A stretch of DNA of 64,000 bases from Streptomyces sp. NBC_01283 (GCF_041435335.1 NZ_CP108430.1:4935001-4999000), one strand, 5' to 3'. Positions 19,254 to 28,282 are shown, numbered from the stretch's first letter. Translations and numbers: made by a program. The notes: generated by a model not told the origin, from the sequence alone.

Positions 19254-19438
19254 GGGGTGGCCGGTTCCTCGGGGTGCAGGGGGTGGATGGTGGAGGGAGT
19301 ATCGCCTGCCGTCCCCCCTCCGCGCCGCGCGCGCCGCAAACTGCCCCGGACGGAGCTGGGCGGTGATCCCCCGAAGGCACAGGTCACCCCTCTACACTGA
19401 GGCGCGGTGGACTCCCGCGTGGTGAGGGGTGGTTGACG

Positions 19439-20449
19439 GTGCGTAAGGCGTGGCTGGTCGCGGCCGTCGGCATCGGTGGGGCGATGAGCTTCATCGCGCT
19501 GCTCGTCGTGGGGACGTACATGACCGCCGGAGGCATCGCCAACGGGGGCGGTCAGGGCAACGTCGGGCTCGCGAAGGGCGCCGTGCCCGCCACCTACCAG
19601 CCGCTCGTCCAGAAGTGGGGCAACCTCTGCAAGGCGATCAACCCCGCCCTGCTCGCCGCCCAGCTGTACCAGGAGAGCGGGTTCAACCCGAACGCGAAGA
19701 GCCCGGCCGCCGCTCAGGGGATAGCGCAATTCATCCCGGGGACCTGGGCCACGCACGGGGTCGACGGAGACGGTGACGGCGACCGCGACGTCTGGGACCC
19801 GAAGGACGCCATTCCCTCCGCCGCTTCGTACGACTGCAAACTCGCGAGCTATGTGAAGGACGCGCCGGGCAGCCCGACGAAGAACATGCTCGCCGCGTAC
19901 AACGCGGGCGCCTATGCCGTCATCAAGTACGGCGGCGTACCGCCTTACAGCGAGACCCAGAATTACGTGAAGACCATCACGGACCTGGAGAAGAGCTTCG
20001 CCCGGCCCACCAGCAGGGTGCAGCCCTCGCAGCAGGCGGCGGGAGCCATCTACTACGCGCAGAAGAAGCTCGGCACATTGTATCTGTGGGGCGGCAACGG
20101 AACCGCCGAGCAGGGCGGGCGATTCGACTGTTCCGGGCTTACGCTCGCCGCCTATCGAAGTGTGGACATCGATCTGCCGCGCGTCGCGAACGACCAGTAC
20201 AACGCCGGACCACATCCGAAACGGGACGAACTGCTCCCGGGCGACCTGGTGTTCTTCTCGGACGACCTCACCAATTCCCGCGCCATCCGGCATGTCGGGA
20301 TCTACGTGGGCGGGGGCTACATGATTAACGCCCCGCGGGCCGGTGCGGTGATCCGTTTCGACCCGATCGACACACCGGATTATTTTGGCGCGACCCGTGT
20401 CACCGAGGACGGGGCGAATGCCGTGCCCGACAAGCTGTCCGCGGCCTGA
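19439..20449 (+). CDS. Bifunctional lytic transglycosylase / NlpC-P60 peptidase
   Basis: A 336-residue secreted or membrane-anchored wall hydrolase. After an N-terminal hydrophobic anchor comes a transglycosylase domain with the catalytic Glu in LYQESGFNPNAKSPAAAQGI and the AQFIPGTW and AYNAGAYAV motifs. A NlpC/P60 domain follows, with catalytic Cys in RFDCSGLTLAAY and His in RHVGIYVGGG. This two-domain plan is that of VirB1-like hydrolases of Gram-positive conjugation systems. GTG at 19439 is chosen because GAGGGG lies nine bases upstream; TTG at 19433 is the alternative. It reads opposite to the secretion-like operon ending 6 kb away. Confidence 0.92.
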   Translation: MRKAWLVAAVGIGGAMSFIALLVVGTYMTAGGIANGGGQGNVGLAKGAVPATYQPLVQKWGNLCKAINPALLAAQLYQESGFNPNAKSPAAAQGIAQFIPGTWATHGVDGDGDGDRDVWDPKDAIPSAASYDCKLASYVKDAPGSPTKNMLAAYNAGAYAVIKYGGVPPYSETQNYVKTITDLEKSFARPTSRVQPSQQAAGAIYYAQKKLGTLYLWGGNGTAEQGGRFDCSGLTLAAYRSVDIDLPRVANDQYNAGPHPKRDELLPGDLVFFSDDLTNSRAIRHVGIYVGGGYMINAPRAGAVIRFDPIDTPDYFGATRVTEDGANAVPDKLSAA

Positions 20450-20753
20450 GGGCTCCGGGACGGGGCTATCGGGAAGGTGCGATCGGCGCGTGATGTGGCT
20501 TGAACTCTCCGTCAGTACACTTCTCTGAGCTGCGGTGATGAGTCTCTCTTCGGTAACGTCTGCGTGATCATTCGGTGGAGAGCGGAACGTAGTGAAGGGG
20601 GCCGTGCGTTCCTTTCACTGAAGTCACCGGGGAGCGCGACCACCCAGTAGCGAGCGGCATTGACCACGCAGCAAGCAGTACTGACCACGGGGGTTGATGG
20701 AAGGGCGCACGGCAAGGTGCGTCCGAGGCGAGGAGACAAGGGGCCGCAGCACC
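20450..20753. other. 304-base intergenic region before the PAP2 gene
   Basis: I find no convincing gene here. The region separates two plus-strand genes and probably holds the promoter of the PAP2 gene; a possible -10 box is not unambiguous. The apparent minus-strand frame across it is a shadow of low coding quality. Confidence 0.5.
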
Positions 20754-21482
20754 ATGGCTGGACTCGACACAACAGGGTCGAACCCCGACGTCAGCCTGCT
20801 CTACGACATCAATGGTCTGGCTGAGGATTCGCCGGACTGGCTGGCGAAGTCGATCGCATTCGTCGGTGAGTACGGGCTGCTGCTCGCACTTGTTCTGCTG
20901 GTCGTCTGGTGCTGGTGGGGGCAGCGAAAGCGCGGCGCTCTGGATGACGCCGCTTCCTCTGTCGCCGCTGTTGTCTGGGCGCCCTTGGCGGCCTCGATCG
21001 CCGTCCTGGTGAATGTGCCGATCCGGGGATTCGTGGAGCGGCGCAGGCCTTTCAAGGATCACGACGGACTTGAGCTCCTCGTGCACGGAAAGACCGACTT
21101 CTCCTTCGTGAGTGATCACGCGACGCTCGCGATGGCTCTTGGTGTCGGGCTATTCGTGGCCAACCGGAAGTTCGGTCTCGTCGGCATCGCTCTCGCCTTG
21201 CTCGAAGGCTTCTGCCGGGTCTTTATGGGCGTGCACTATCCGACGGACGTCGTGGGCGGATTCGCGCTCGGGACGGCTGTCGCACTGCTGCTCTCGCCGC
21301 TGGCCATGGCCCTGCTCACGCCTGTGGCCAAGGCTGTTGGCCGGACCGGGCGGGGTGGCTGGCTGGTGTGGGCGAAGCGGAGCCGCGGGGCTCTGGGGGC
21401 TGAGGGGACGGAAGGGGAGGCTGTGGCGGAGCTGGCTCAGCCTGCTGCCTCCGGGCCGGACGAGCGGGACCTCGCCGCGTAG
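20754..21482 (+). CDS. PAP2-family membrane phosphatase (undecaprenyl-diphosphatase-like)
   Basis: A 242-residue membrane protein with five to six hydrophobic segments. The three PAP2 phosphatase motifs are present: RGFVERRRPF, a second motif reading SFVSDHA in place of PSGH, and RVFMGVHYPTDVVGG with the catalytic His. It would dephosphorylate isoprenoid pyrophosphates or other lipid phosphates on the outer membrane face. The ATG at 20754 is preferred over upstream starts, which add an Arg-rich stretch before the protein proper. The last 40 residues are Gly/Ala/Glu-rich. Confidence 0.88.
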   Translation: MAGLDTTGSNPDVSLLYDINGLAEDSPDWLAKSIAFVGEYGLLLALVLLVVWCWWGQRKRGALDDAASSVAAVVWAPLAASIAVLVNVPIRGFVERRRPFKDHDGLELLVHGKTDFSFVSDHATLAMALGVGLFVANRKFGLVGIALALLEGFCRVFMGVHYPTDVVGGFALGTAVALLLSPLAMALLTPVAKAVGRTGRGGWLVWAKRSRGALGAEGTEGEAVAELAQPAASGPDERDLAA

Positions 21483-21711
21483 CGGTTCGGCTTCCGCCCT
21501 CCCGGTCCGTGTCTCCGTGCTCCTCGCGGCGGCGCTTCAGCAGCCACCAGCCTGCGCCTGCTGCCGCCGCGGTCACTCCTGCTGAGGCCGCGGTGAGGGG
21601 GCCCGCGGCCGGGTGGTCGGCTTCTGATGTGGTGGCCGCCTGGGCCGCGGGGGCGGCAAGCGCCAGGAGGGCGGCTGTGGTCGCTGCGGTCTTGCCTATT
21701 CGGGGTCTCAT
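21316..21711 (-). CDS. Small exported protein, overlapping the PAP2 gene
   Basis: From ATG 21711 the frame encodes a signal peptide (MRPRIGKTAATTAALLALAA, cleavage after AAQA), a short extracytoplasmic stretch, a second hydrophobic segment (PLTAASAGVTAAAAGAGWWL) and the basic stop-transfer LKRRREE. That part (to about 21482) looks real. The remaining 56 residues are antisense to the 3' end of the PAP2 gene and are low-complexity Pro/Arg, so the true stop may have been lost or the tail is unstructured. Function unknown. Confidence 0.45.
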   Translation of the reverse strand: MRPRIGKTAATTAALLALAAPAAQAATTSEADHPAAGPLTAASAGVTAAAAGAGWWLLKRRREEHGDTDREGGSRTATRRGPARPARRQQAEPAPPQPPLPSPQPPEPRGSASPTPASHPARSGQQPWPQA

Positions 21712-21878
21712 ACCCCCAGGGCAGCGGGGTCCCGGGAAGTGGGCCACCCGAGGGCGTGTCGGGTGGGGCTGATCGGGTTGCGGTGGCCGCCATATGGGGT
21801 ATGGCCTCTTCCGCCCCCAGTCCCGCCCGGTCCCGCCCCTTCCCCCTCAAGTGCCGGACGGGCCCGGAGCCCCCGCGG

Positions 21879-23465
21879 CTACAGCGCCTGCTGGAAGTCG
21901 AAGAAGCGCTTCGGGTCGTACTGCTTCTTCAGCTTCTTCAGGCGGCCGGCCGCCGAACCGTAGTACGCCTCACGCCAGTTGGTCAGGGTGGGGTCCGCGT
22001 AGTTCTGGTAGGCCGCTCCGGATGCGTACCGGGTCATCGCTCCATGAGCCGTTTTCAGCCATGCCTGGGCCGGCTTTCCGGAGGTGCCGGGGCGCCATGA
22101 CGCGATGTACTGCGCCAGCATCCGTGAGCGGCGGTGGACGAAGGCCGTGGCCGTCGGGTCGACGCGGTTGATCGCACCGCCGAGGGCGGTCAGCGCGATG
22201 CTGCCCCCGCTCGCGCCCGTCACGTTCTCCACCTGCGACATCAGTGCACGGATGCCCGCCGCCGAGAGCGAGCGGTCGAAGAAGTCCGAACTCGCCGCGT
22301 ACGTCTCGCGGTTCAGGGCCCCCTGCGCGTTCCGTCCCGGCGTCGCGCCGGGCAGGTGGCACTGGGCGTCCGACGCGAACGACGAGCAGCCCGCGTACAC
22401 CTCCATCGACTCCTCGTACGAGCGCCGCTTCAACGACACGCTGCGCGCCGGGGCGCCGATCTTGTCGGCCAGACGGTCCACCGCGTTCTGGAGCTCCCCG
22501 TACGTCCCGAGGGAGAAGCAGGCGACCGACACGGTGGGCGTACCGCCCGGGGTGTTCGCCAGGTGCGCCGACGACCAGATCTCGTCCGGCTGGTCGGGGC
22601 CCCACTCCTGCCACGCCTTGATGACGGCGGCCGCCTTCGACCAGGGCCAGCTCATGTAGGCCGAGACGCCCTGCGGGGCCGCGTGCGTGCGGAACTGGAG
22701 CTCCGTCACCACACCGAAGTTCCCGTTTCCCGCGCCGCGCAGCGCCCAGAACAGGTCCTTGTTCTCGCTCTTGCTCGCCGTCAGCTGCTTGCCGTCCGCC
22801 GTGATCAGCGTCGCCGACGTGAGGCTGTCGCAGGTCAGGCCGTACGCCCGGGACACCACTCCATGGCCGCCGCCCAGCGTCAGGCCCGAGATGCCGACGG
22901 TCGGGCAGGAACCCGCCGGGATCGTCACGCCCTTCGCCGCCAGCGCGCGGTAGACGTCGATGAGCTTCGCGCCCGCGCCGATCGTGGCCGTCGAACCACT
23001 GGCGCGCGTCTTGTTCAGCTTCGACACGTCGACGATCAGGCGCCCCGTGCCGGACGACCAACCCCCGTAGGAGTGGCCGCCGTTGCGTATGGAGACCGGG
23101 ACGTGGTGGGCGCGGGCGTACGCCAGGGTCGTGCGTATGTCGTCGGGGTTCGCCACGTACGCGACCGCCGTCGGCTTCAGGCTGTCGTAGCGCGTGTTGT
23201 AGAGCTGACGCGCTGCTGCCCACTTCGCCTCGCCCGGCTTGACCAGGGTGCCGTCCAGGTCCTTGGCGAGGGCGGTGAGGTTCGCCGCGGCGGACGCCGC
23301 GGCGCTCGACGTACGGATCGGGGTGCCGGAGCGCGAGGCGCCCGCGCTCCCGGAGGCCGTGCCTCCGCCGCTCCCGGTGCCGCTTCCGCCGGAGCCGCTG
23401 CAGCCCGCCGTCGCGAAGGCCGCCGTTGCCGCCGCCGCGGTGCCGATGAACGTACGCCGTTCCAT
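21879..23465 (-). CDS. Secreted FAD-binding oxidoreductase (berberine-bridge type)
   Basis: A 528-residue flavoenzyme. The leader MERRTFIGTAAAATAAFATA has a twin-arginine motif and is followed by GC, so it may be a Tat-exported lipoprotein. The FAD_binding_4 domain carries the His of SIRNGGHSYGGWSSG and the Cys of AYGLTCDSLTSA, the two residues that bind flavin covalently in bicovalent BBE-type oxidases. The C-terminal BBE segment NWREAYYGSAAGRLKKLKKQ and YDPKRFFDFQQ is present. Members oxidise sugars, alkaloids or polyketides; the substrate here is unknown. The start has a GGAGGGG ribosome site. Confidence 0.92.
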   Translation of the reverse strand: MERRTFIGTAAAATAAFATAGCSGSGGSGTGSGGGTASGSAGASRSGTPIRTSSAAASAAANLTALAKDLDGTLVKPGEAKWAAARQLYNTRYDSLKPTAVAYVANPDDIRTTLAYARAHHVPVSIRNGGHSYGGWSSGTGRLIVDVSKLNKTRASGSTATIGAGAKLIDVYRALAAKGVTIPAGSCPTVGISGLTLGGGHGVVSRAYGLTCDSLTSATLITADGKQLTASKSENKDLFWALRGAGNGNFGVVTELQFRTHAAPQGVSAYMSWPWSKAAAVIKAWQEWGPDQPDEIWSSAHLANTPGGTPTVSVACFSLGTYGELQNAVDRLADKIGAPARSVSLKRRSYEESMEVYAGCSSFASDAQCHLPGATPGRNAQGALNRETYAASSDFFDRSLSAAGIRALMSQVENVTGASGGSIALTALGGAINRVDPTATAFVHRRSRMLAQYIASWRPGTSGKPAQAWLKTAHGAMTRYASGAAYQNYADPTLTNWREAYYGSAAGRLKKLKKQYDPKRFFDFQQAL

Positions 23466-23861
23466 GACGCCCCTCCCGTTGCTTCTCGCCGTGCTTCCCG
23501 GAGTACGAGACGGCGTACGGGACCCATGGGTTCCGATGAGCGGTGACCGGTGAGAGGCAAAGGGGAGTTCTACCGGATTGTTCTACCGGATCGACGACGC
23601 GTGGGACTCCGCGTCCGTCCTGGCCTTGCTGCGCGCTCTGCGGGCCGGGCCGCGCCAGCCGCAACTGCACCTGGCGGCGCAGAAGCGGCCCTGCTCGACC
23701 GTCGTCGTGCGGTGGGGTTCGTCCTGTTGCTCCTCGGCCACGGCTCCACCGTACCCACGCCGGGTGAACGCTCTTACGCGTGACGGGTCAACGTACCGGT
23801 CGTTACACGGAACGACAGGGGGCTACAGCACCTCGCGGGAAGGCTTGGGGGTAGTCGGGCG
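23466..23861. other. 396-base divergent intergenic region
   Basis: It lies between the divergent oxidase and lipoprotein genes. I see no gene. It contains two copies of GTTCTACCGGAT at 23567-23578 and 23580-23591, just upstream of the oxidase gene, which could be a regulator site. Frames reading through it on both strands are Arg/Pro-rich and not convincing. Confidence 0.5.
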
Positions 23862-24683
23862 ATGGGTCACCAGCACAGGCGCACGGGCGGAGCGGTCGCC
23901 ACGGCCGCGGCGGTGGGTCTCATGGCCGTCGCCACGGGCTGTTCGGGGGGCGGAGCCGCGGCCGACGACGGGCGCGGGGCCTCCCAGGACGCCGTCGACG
24001 TGGTGCGGGACTCCGCCGACGCCCTTGTCCGCGCGGGGAGTTCCAAGGCGCGTACGTCCATGGAGATGGCCAGCGGCGGGACCCGTGTGACCATCCGTGG
24101 GCACGGCTCGTACGACTTCGGGCGGCAGGTGGGGCGGTTCGTGGTGGTGCTGCCGAGGGATCCCGCCGGGGAAGTGGAGCACCGTCCCATCACCGAGCTG
24201 ATGGCGAGCGGCGCGCTCTACATGAAGAACCGGGGGGCCGGGGTGCCCTCCGACAAGTGGGTGCGGATCGACACGGCGTCGCTCTCGGACGGCAACCTGG
24301 TCACGGGCGGGGCCACCGACCCGCTCGCCGCGGCGGAGCTGCTGCGGGGCGTGCGCAAGGCCTCGTACGTGGGGGAGACGGCGGTCGCGGGCGTGGAGGT
24401 GCGGCACTACCGAGGGATCGCCGACCTGCCGCGCGCCGCGAAGGAGGCTTCCGAGGGGCAGCGGCGGGCCCTGGGGGCGGCGGCGAAAGGGTTCAGCAAG
24501 GGCGGGGTGCCGTTCGACGCGTACCTCGACGAGCAGGGGCGGCTGCGGAAGCTCCGGCAGCACTTCAGCGTCGCGAACGCGGAGGTGGCGTCGACGACGC
24601 TGCTGTTCGACTTCGGGGTGCGGGTGGACGTGCGGCTGCCGGCGAGCGAGGACATCTTCGCGGGGAAGATCGCCGAGAAGTAG
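23862..24683 (+). CDS. LppX/LprG-like lipoprotein
   Basis: A 273-residue lipoprotein with a signal peptide ending in the lipobox ATGC (Cys near 27). The mature domain (about 45-270) has the pattern AVDVVRDSADALVRAGSSKA, a central VRIDTASLSDG and a C-terminal beta strand LLFDFGVRVDVRLPASEDIF. This resembles the LppX/LprA/LprG half-barrel lipoproteins of actinobacteria, which carry lipids to the cell envelope. A glycine-alanine hinge near residue 210 precedes the last beta hairpin. It appears monocistronic. Confidence 0.75.
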   Translation: MGHQHRRTGGAVATAAAVGLMAVATGCSGGGAAADDGRGASQDAVDVVRDSADALVRAGSSKARTSMEMASGGTRVTIRGHGSYDFGRQVGRFVVVLPRDPAGEVEHRPITELMASGALYMKNRGAGVPSDKWVRIDTASLSDGNLVTGGATDPLAAAELLRGVRKASYVGETAVAGVEVRHYRGIADLPRAAKEASEGQRRALGAAAKGFSKGGVPFDAYLDEQGRLRKLRQHFSVANAEVASTTLLFDFGVRVDVRLPASEDIFAGKIAEK

Positions 24684-24824
24684 CGAGACGTAGCGAGAAG
24701 TAGGGGTACGCGGCTAGTCGCGCCCGGGGGTGTGGAAATGGTCCGTCCGTGCCATGCGCGGTGTGTAGGCCGCTCCCTACTCTAGGAAGTCGGTACCGGC
24801 GGGAAGCAAGGTCAGGAAGAGGTG

Positions 24825-25025
24825 ATGAACGTGGCTCCGGTGCGCGGTACGACTGTTCAGGACCACGTCGCCCTTGCCGAGATCGAGCTGTGCGGCGAAC
24901 TCATCATCGCGGCGTCCGCCGCCGGGGAGGAGCGGCTGAGTCCCGACCGCATCGACGAGGTCCTGAACGTCTCCGCTGAGAACGTCTCCACCGAGGTGGA
25001 GCGGCTGGGCGACAACCGGGACTAG
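24825..25025 (+). CDS. Small conserved hypothetical protein
   Basis: A 66-residue acidic protein, MNVAPVRGTTVQDHVALAEI and then ELCGELIIAASAAGEERLSP, ending VERLGDNRD. It is predicted as mostly helical with no membrane segment. AGGAAGAGG lies just upstream; GTG at 24822 and GTG at 24831 are alternative starts. I do not recognise a function. It precedes the convergent CsoR gene. Confidence 0.75.
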   Translation: MNVAPVRGTTVQDHVALAEIELCGELIIAASAAGEERLSPDRIDEVLNVSAENVSTEVERLGDNRD

Positions 25026-25071
25026 TCCCGGGCCCCGGCCGCGTCTCAGGCCCACATCTCAGATCCGCGTC

Positions 25072-25428
25072 TCAGGTCCGCATCATCCGGGCGATGGCCT
25101 TCGTCGCCTCTTCGACCTTCGCGTCGATCTCGTCGCCGCCCTTGACCGCCGCGTCCGCCACGCAGTGCCGCAGGTGCTCCTCCAGGAGCTGGAGGGCGAA
25201 GGACTGCAGGGCCTTCGTGCCGGCGGAGACCTGGGTGAGTATGTCGATGCAGTAGACGTCCTCCTCGACCATGCGCTGGAGGCCGCGGATCTGGCCCTCG
25301 ATGCGGCGCAGCCGCTTGAGGTGCTCGTCCTTCTGCTTGTGGTAGCCGTGGACACCCTGGTCGTGGCCGCCGGGCTCGGAGGGCGCTTCGGTGTTCATGG
25401 CCACACCGGCCGGCTCGGTGGTCGTCAT
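25072..25428 (-). CDS. csoR: CsoR-type copper-sensing repressor (DUF156)
   Basis: A 118-residue four-helix-bundle repressor. The CsoR core starts KQKDEHLKRLRRIEGQIRGL, and the Cu(I) ligands are in place: Cys in EEDVYCIDIL and His-x3-Cys in EEHLRHCVADA. Apo-protein represses by wrapping the operator; copper releases it. GGAGG lies seven bases upstream of ATG 25428; ATG 25398 is an alternative. A matching CTAG-centred palindrome lies 70 bases upstream. No copper ATPase or chaperone gene lies next to it, so its targets other than itself are probably elsewhere. Confidence 0.88.
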   Translation of the reverse strand: MTTTEPAGVAMNTEAPSEPGGHDQGVHGYHKQKDEHLKRLRRIEGQIRGLQRMVEEDVYCIDILTQVSAGTKALQSFALQLLEEHLRHCVADAAVKGGDEIDAKVEEATKAIARMMRT

Positions 25429-25499
25429 CGCGTCCTCCTGCTTGGACAGTCACTCTGCTGGGCAGTCATAGGAAAAGTCACGGACTCAACTGGCTTCCC

Positions 25500-25516
25500 A
25501 TACCCCTAGTGGGTAT
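25500..25516. promoter_or_regulatory. Probable CsoR operator
   Basis: The site ATACCCCTAGTGGGTAT is an inverted repeat with arms ATACCC/GGGTAT, the form of known CsoR boxes. It lies between csoR (minus) and the PhoU-like/Pit operon (plus), so it could serve either direction. Confidence 0.75.
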
Positions 25517-25651
25517 AGAATACTCGATTGCTCGGGGGGTGTGCTGATCACTGTGCCTGATGGGCGACACTGGGGTCTGGCCGGTTAGCCGTGGCCGGAT
25601 GATGCGCCTAGCATCAGCCTGACCGAATCCAAAGCACCCCGAGGACCCCAC

Positions 25652-26272
25652 GTGCGCTTTCGTCTGACCCCCAGGGAGACGAGCTTCTACGACATGTTCG
25701 CCGCATCCGCGGACAACATTGTCACGGGCTCGAAGCTCCTGATGGAACTGCTCGGGGCTGACGCCTCCGCCCGAGCCGAGATCGCAGAGCGTATGCGGGC
25801 CGCGGAGCACGCTGGAGATGACGCTACCCATGCGATCTTCCACCAGCTGAACTCCTCCTTCATCACGCCTTTCGACCGCGAGGACATCTACAACCTGGCG
25901 TCCTGCCTCGACGACATCATGGACTTCATGGAGGAGGCCGTCGACCTGGTCGTCCTTTACCAGGTCGAGGAACTCCCCAAGGGAGTCGAGCAGCAGATCG
26001 AGGTCCTGTCGCGAGCCGCCGAGCTCACGGCCGAGGCCATGCCGAATCTGCGGACGATGGACAACCTCACCGAGTACTGGATCGAGGTCAACCGTCTGGA
26101 GAACCAGGCCGACCAGATTCACCGCAAGCTTCTCGCGCAGCTCTTCAACGGCAAGTACGACGCCATAGAGGTGCTGAAGCTGAAGCAGATCGTCGACGTG
26201 CTCGAAGAGGCGGCCGACGCGTTCGAGCACGTCGCGAACACGGTGGAGACCATCGCGGTCAAGGAGTCCTGA
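25652..26272 (+). CDS. PhoU-like DUF47 protein, Pit partner
   Basis: A 206-residue all-helical cytoplasmic protein of the DUF47 family (RFRLTPRETSFYDMFAASAD at the start). It has the repeated acidic metal-binding pattern of PhoU-like proteins, for example AAEHAGDDATH and NSSFITPFDREDIYNLASCL. DUF47 proteins are usually encoded beside Pit phosphate transporters and are thought to regulate them. Here the transporter starts 9 bases downstream, so the two are co-expressed. Confidence 0.92.
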   Translation: MRFRLTPRETSFYDMFAASADNIVTGSKLLMELLGADASARAEIAERMRAAEHAGDDATHAIFHQLNSSFITPFDREDIYNLASCLDDIMDFMEEAVDLVVLYQVEELPKGVEQQIEVLSRAAELTAEAMPNLRTMDNLTEYWIEVNRLENQADQIHRKLLAQLFNGKYDAIEVLKLKQIVDVLEEAADAFEHVANTVETIAVKES

Positions 26273-26281
26273 GGCCTCTCC

Positions 26282-27280
26282 ATGGACACCTTTGCTTTGA
26301 TCGTGACCATTGGCGTCGCGCTCGGATTTACGTACACGAATGGCTTTCACGACTCTGCGAACGCCATCGCCACTTCCGTCTCCACCCGTGCGCTGACGCC
26401 TCGCGCGGCACTCGCGATGGCCGCCGTCATGAACCTCGCCGGCGCCTTCATGGGCAGCGGGGTCGCCAAGACGGTCAGTAAGGGCCTGATCGAGACGCCC
26501 GAGGGCAACAAGGGAATGTGGATCCTCTTTGCCGCCCTGGTGGGCGCCATCGTGTGGAACCTCGTCACCTGGTACTTCGGGCTTCCTTCGTCCTCCTCCC
26601 ACGCGCTCTTCGGTGGAATGGTCGGAGCCGCGCTCGCCGGTGGAATCGGGGTGATCTGGTCCGGAGTGCTCGACAAGGTCGTCATTCCGATGTTCATCTC
26701 GCCCATCGTCGGACTCGTCGCCGGTTATCTGGTGATGTGCGCGATCATGTGGATGTTCCGGAAGTCCAACCCGCACAAGGCCAAGCGCGGATTCCGTATC
26801 GCGCAGACGGTGTCCGCGGCCGGCATGGCGCTGGGTCACGGTCTGCAGGACGCGCAGAAGACCATGGGCATCGTGGTGATGGCCCTGGTCATCTCCGATG
26901 TGCAGAGCGCTGACGCGCCCATTCCGATCTGGGTCAAGATCGCCTGTGCGCTGATGCTCTCCGCGGGTACGTACGCGGGTGGCTGGCGCATCATGCGTAC
27001 GCTCGGCCGCAAGATCATCGAGCTGGACCCGCCGCAGGGATTCGCCGCGGAGACGACGGGTGCGGGCATCATGTTCACCACCGCCTTCATGTTCCACGCG
27101 CCGATCTCCACCACGCACGTGATCACTTCCGCGATCATGGGTGTGGGCGCGACCAAGCGTGTGAACGCGGTGCGCTGGGGTGTCGCCAAGAACATCATCC
27201 TCGGCTGGTTCATCACGATGCCGGCAGCCGCGATTGTCGCTGCGCTGAGTTTCTGGATCGTGAACCTGGCGTTCTTGTAG
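26282..27280 (+). CDS. pit: Low-affinity inorganic phosphate transporter (Pit family)
   Basis: A 332-residue membrane protein with about ten hydrophobic segments. The two duplicated family signatures are visible: GFTYTNGFHDSANAIATSVS near the N-terminus and MALGHGLQDAQKTMGIV in the second half, each with the conserved Asp/Asn that coordinate metal-phosphate. It takes up metal-phosphate complexes with protons. It is the second gene of the DUF47-pit operon and is followed by a bidirectional terminator. Confidence 0.95.
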   Translation: MDTFALIVTIGVALGFTYTNGFHDSANAIATSVSTRALTPRAALAMAAVMNLAGAFMGSGVAKTVSKGLIETPEGNKGMWILFAALVGAIVWNLVTWYFGLPSSSSHALFGGMVGAALAGGIGVIWSGVLDKVVIPMFISPIVGLVAGYLVMCAIMWMFRKSNPHKAKRGFRIAQTVSAAGMALGHGLQDAQKTMGIVVMALVISDVQSADAPIPIWVKIACALMLSAGTYAGGWRIMRTLGRKIIELDPPQGFAAETTGAGIMFTTAFMFHAPISTTHVITSAIMGVGATKRVNAVRWGVAKNIILGWFITMPAAAIVAALSFWIVNLAFL

Positions 27281-27369
27281 TTCTTCGGCTGCGGGCCCGC
27301 TTCGGCTGGTCGCGCCCGCGCGGCGGAGCCGCATGTGCCATCGCCCGCGCCCCTTCGGGGCACGGAAAC

Positions 27370-27400
27370 GGGCCCGCCCCCGGGAGCCAGGGGCGGGCCC
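27370..27400. terminator. Bidirectional terminator between pit and pstB
   Basis: An 11-base-pair GC stem (27370-27380 with 27390-27400, GGGCCCGCCCC) with a nine-base loop is followed by TTCTCG on the plus strand. It separates convergent pit and pstB. Confidence 0.75.
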
Positions 27401-27455
27401 TTCTCGTCCTCGCGGCGGCACCGCCATGCAGCGCCGCGAGGGGTCTTTCGTGGGC

Positions 27456-28232
27456 CTAGCCGAAGCGGCCCGAGATGTAGTCCTCGGTCGCCTGCACGGA
27501 CGGGTTGGAGAAGATCCGCTCCGTCTCGTCGATCTCGACGAGCTTGCCGGGCTGGCCGACCGCCGCGAGGTTGAAGAAGGCCGTGCGGTCCGAGACGCGC
27601 GCCGCCTGCTGCATGTTGTGCGTCACGATGACGATCGTGAAGCGCTCCTTCAGCTCGCCGATCAGGTCCTCGATCGCGAGCGTCGAGATCGGGTCGAGGG
27701 CCGAGCAGGGCTCGTCCATCAGGAGCACCTGGGGCTCGACCGCGATGGCCCGCGCGATGCAGAGGCGCTGCTGCTGGCCGCCGGAGAGGCCGGAGCCGGG
27801 CTTGTTCAGGCGGTCCTTGACCTCGTTCCAGAGGTTGGCGCCCTTGAGGGACTTCTCGACGATGTTGTTCAGCTCGCTCTTCTTGTACGAGCCGTTCAGC
27901 TTCAGGCCCGCCGCCACGTTGTCGAAGATCGACATCGTCGGGAACGGGTTGGGGCGCTGGAACACCATGCCGATGGTGCGGCGCACGGCGACCGGGTCGA
28001 CACCGGGACCGTAGAGGTCCTCGTCGTCCAGGAGCACCTTGCCCTCGACGCGGCCACCGGTGGTGACCTCGTGCATGCGGTTGAGGGTGCGCAGGAAGGT
28101 GGACTTGCCGCAGCCGGAGGGGCCGATGAAGGCCGTCACGGAGCGGGGCTCCACGGTCATCGAGATGTCCTCGATGGCCTTGTGGGAGCTGTAGTAAGCG
28201 GTCAGGCCCGATACGTCGATTCGCTTGGCCAT
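27456..28232 (-). CDS. pstB: Phosphate ABC transporter ATP-binding protein PstB
   Basis: A 258-residue ABC ATPase of usual PstB length. It has Walker [12 protein letters not shown], the PstB Q-loop segment [18 protein letters not shown], the signature [14 protein letters not shown], Walker [14 protein letters not shown] and the H-loop [13 protein letters not shown]. It drives high-affinity phosphate import with PstA, PstC and PstS. The ATG at 28232 ([10 protein letters not shown]) is the usual start. It is last in the minus-strand order pstS-C-A-B. Confidence 0.97.
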   Translation of the reverse strand: MAKRIDVSGLTAYYSSHKAIEDISMTVEPRSVTAFIGPSGCGKSTFLRTLNRMHEVTTGGRVEGKVLLDDEDLYGPGVDPVAVRRTIGMVFQRPNPFPTMSIFDNVAAGLKLNGSYKKSELNNIVEKSLKGANLWNEVKDRLNKPGSGLSGGQQQRLCIARAIAVEPQVLLMDEPCSALDPISTLAIEDLIGELKERFTIVIVTHNMQQAARVSDRTAFFNLAAVGQPGKLVEIDETERIFSNPSVQATEDYISGRFG

Positions 28233-28282
28233 GGGGATCACTGCCTTCAGGGGGTTACAGAGAGGTCGCTGAGGTGGCCGCG

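Noticed and set aside
19254..19438. A c-di-AMP (ydaO) riboswitch before the cell-wall hydrolase gene
   Set aside because: Such riboswitches precede some Streptomyces hydrolases, but the 185-base gap is short and I could not find the conserved core.
6045..20449. Integrative conjugative element
   Set aside because: No integrase, excisionase, relaxase, replication gene, tRNA or att-like direct repeats are visible, and composition does not change at its borders.
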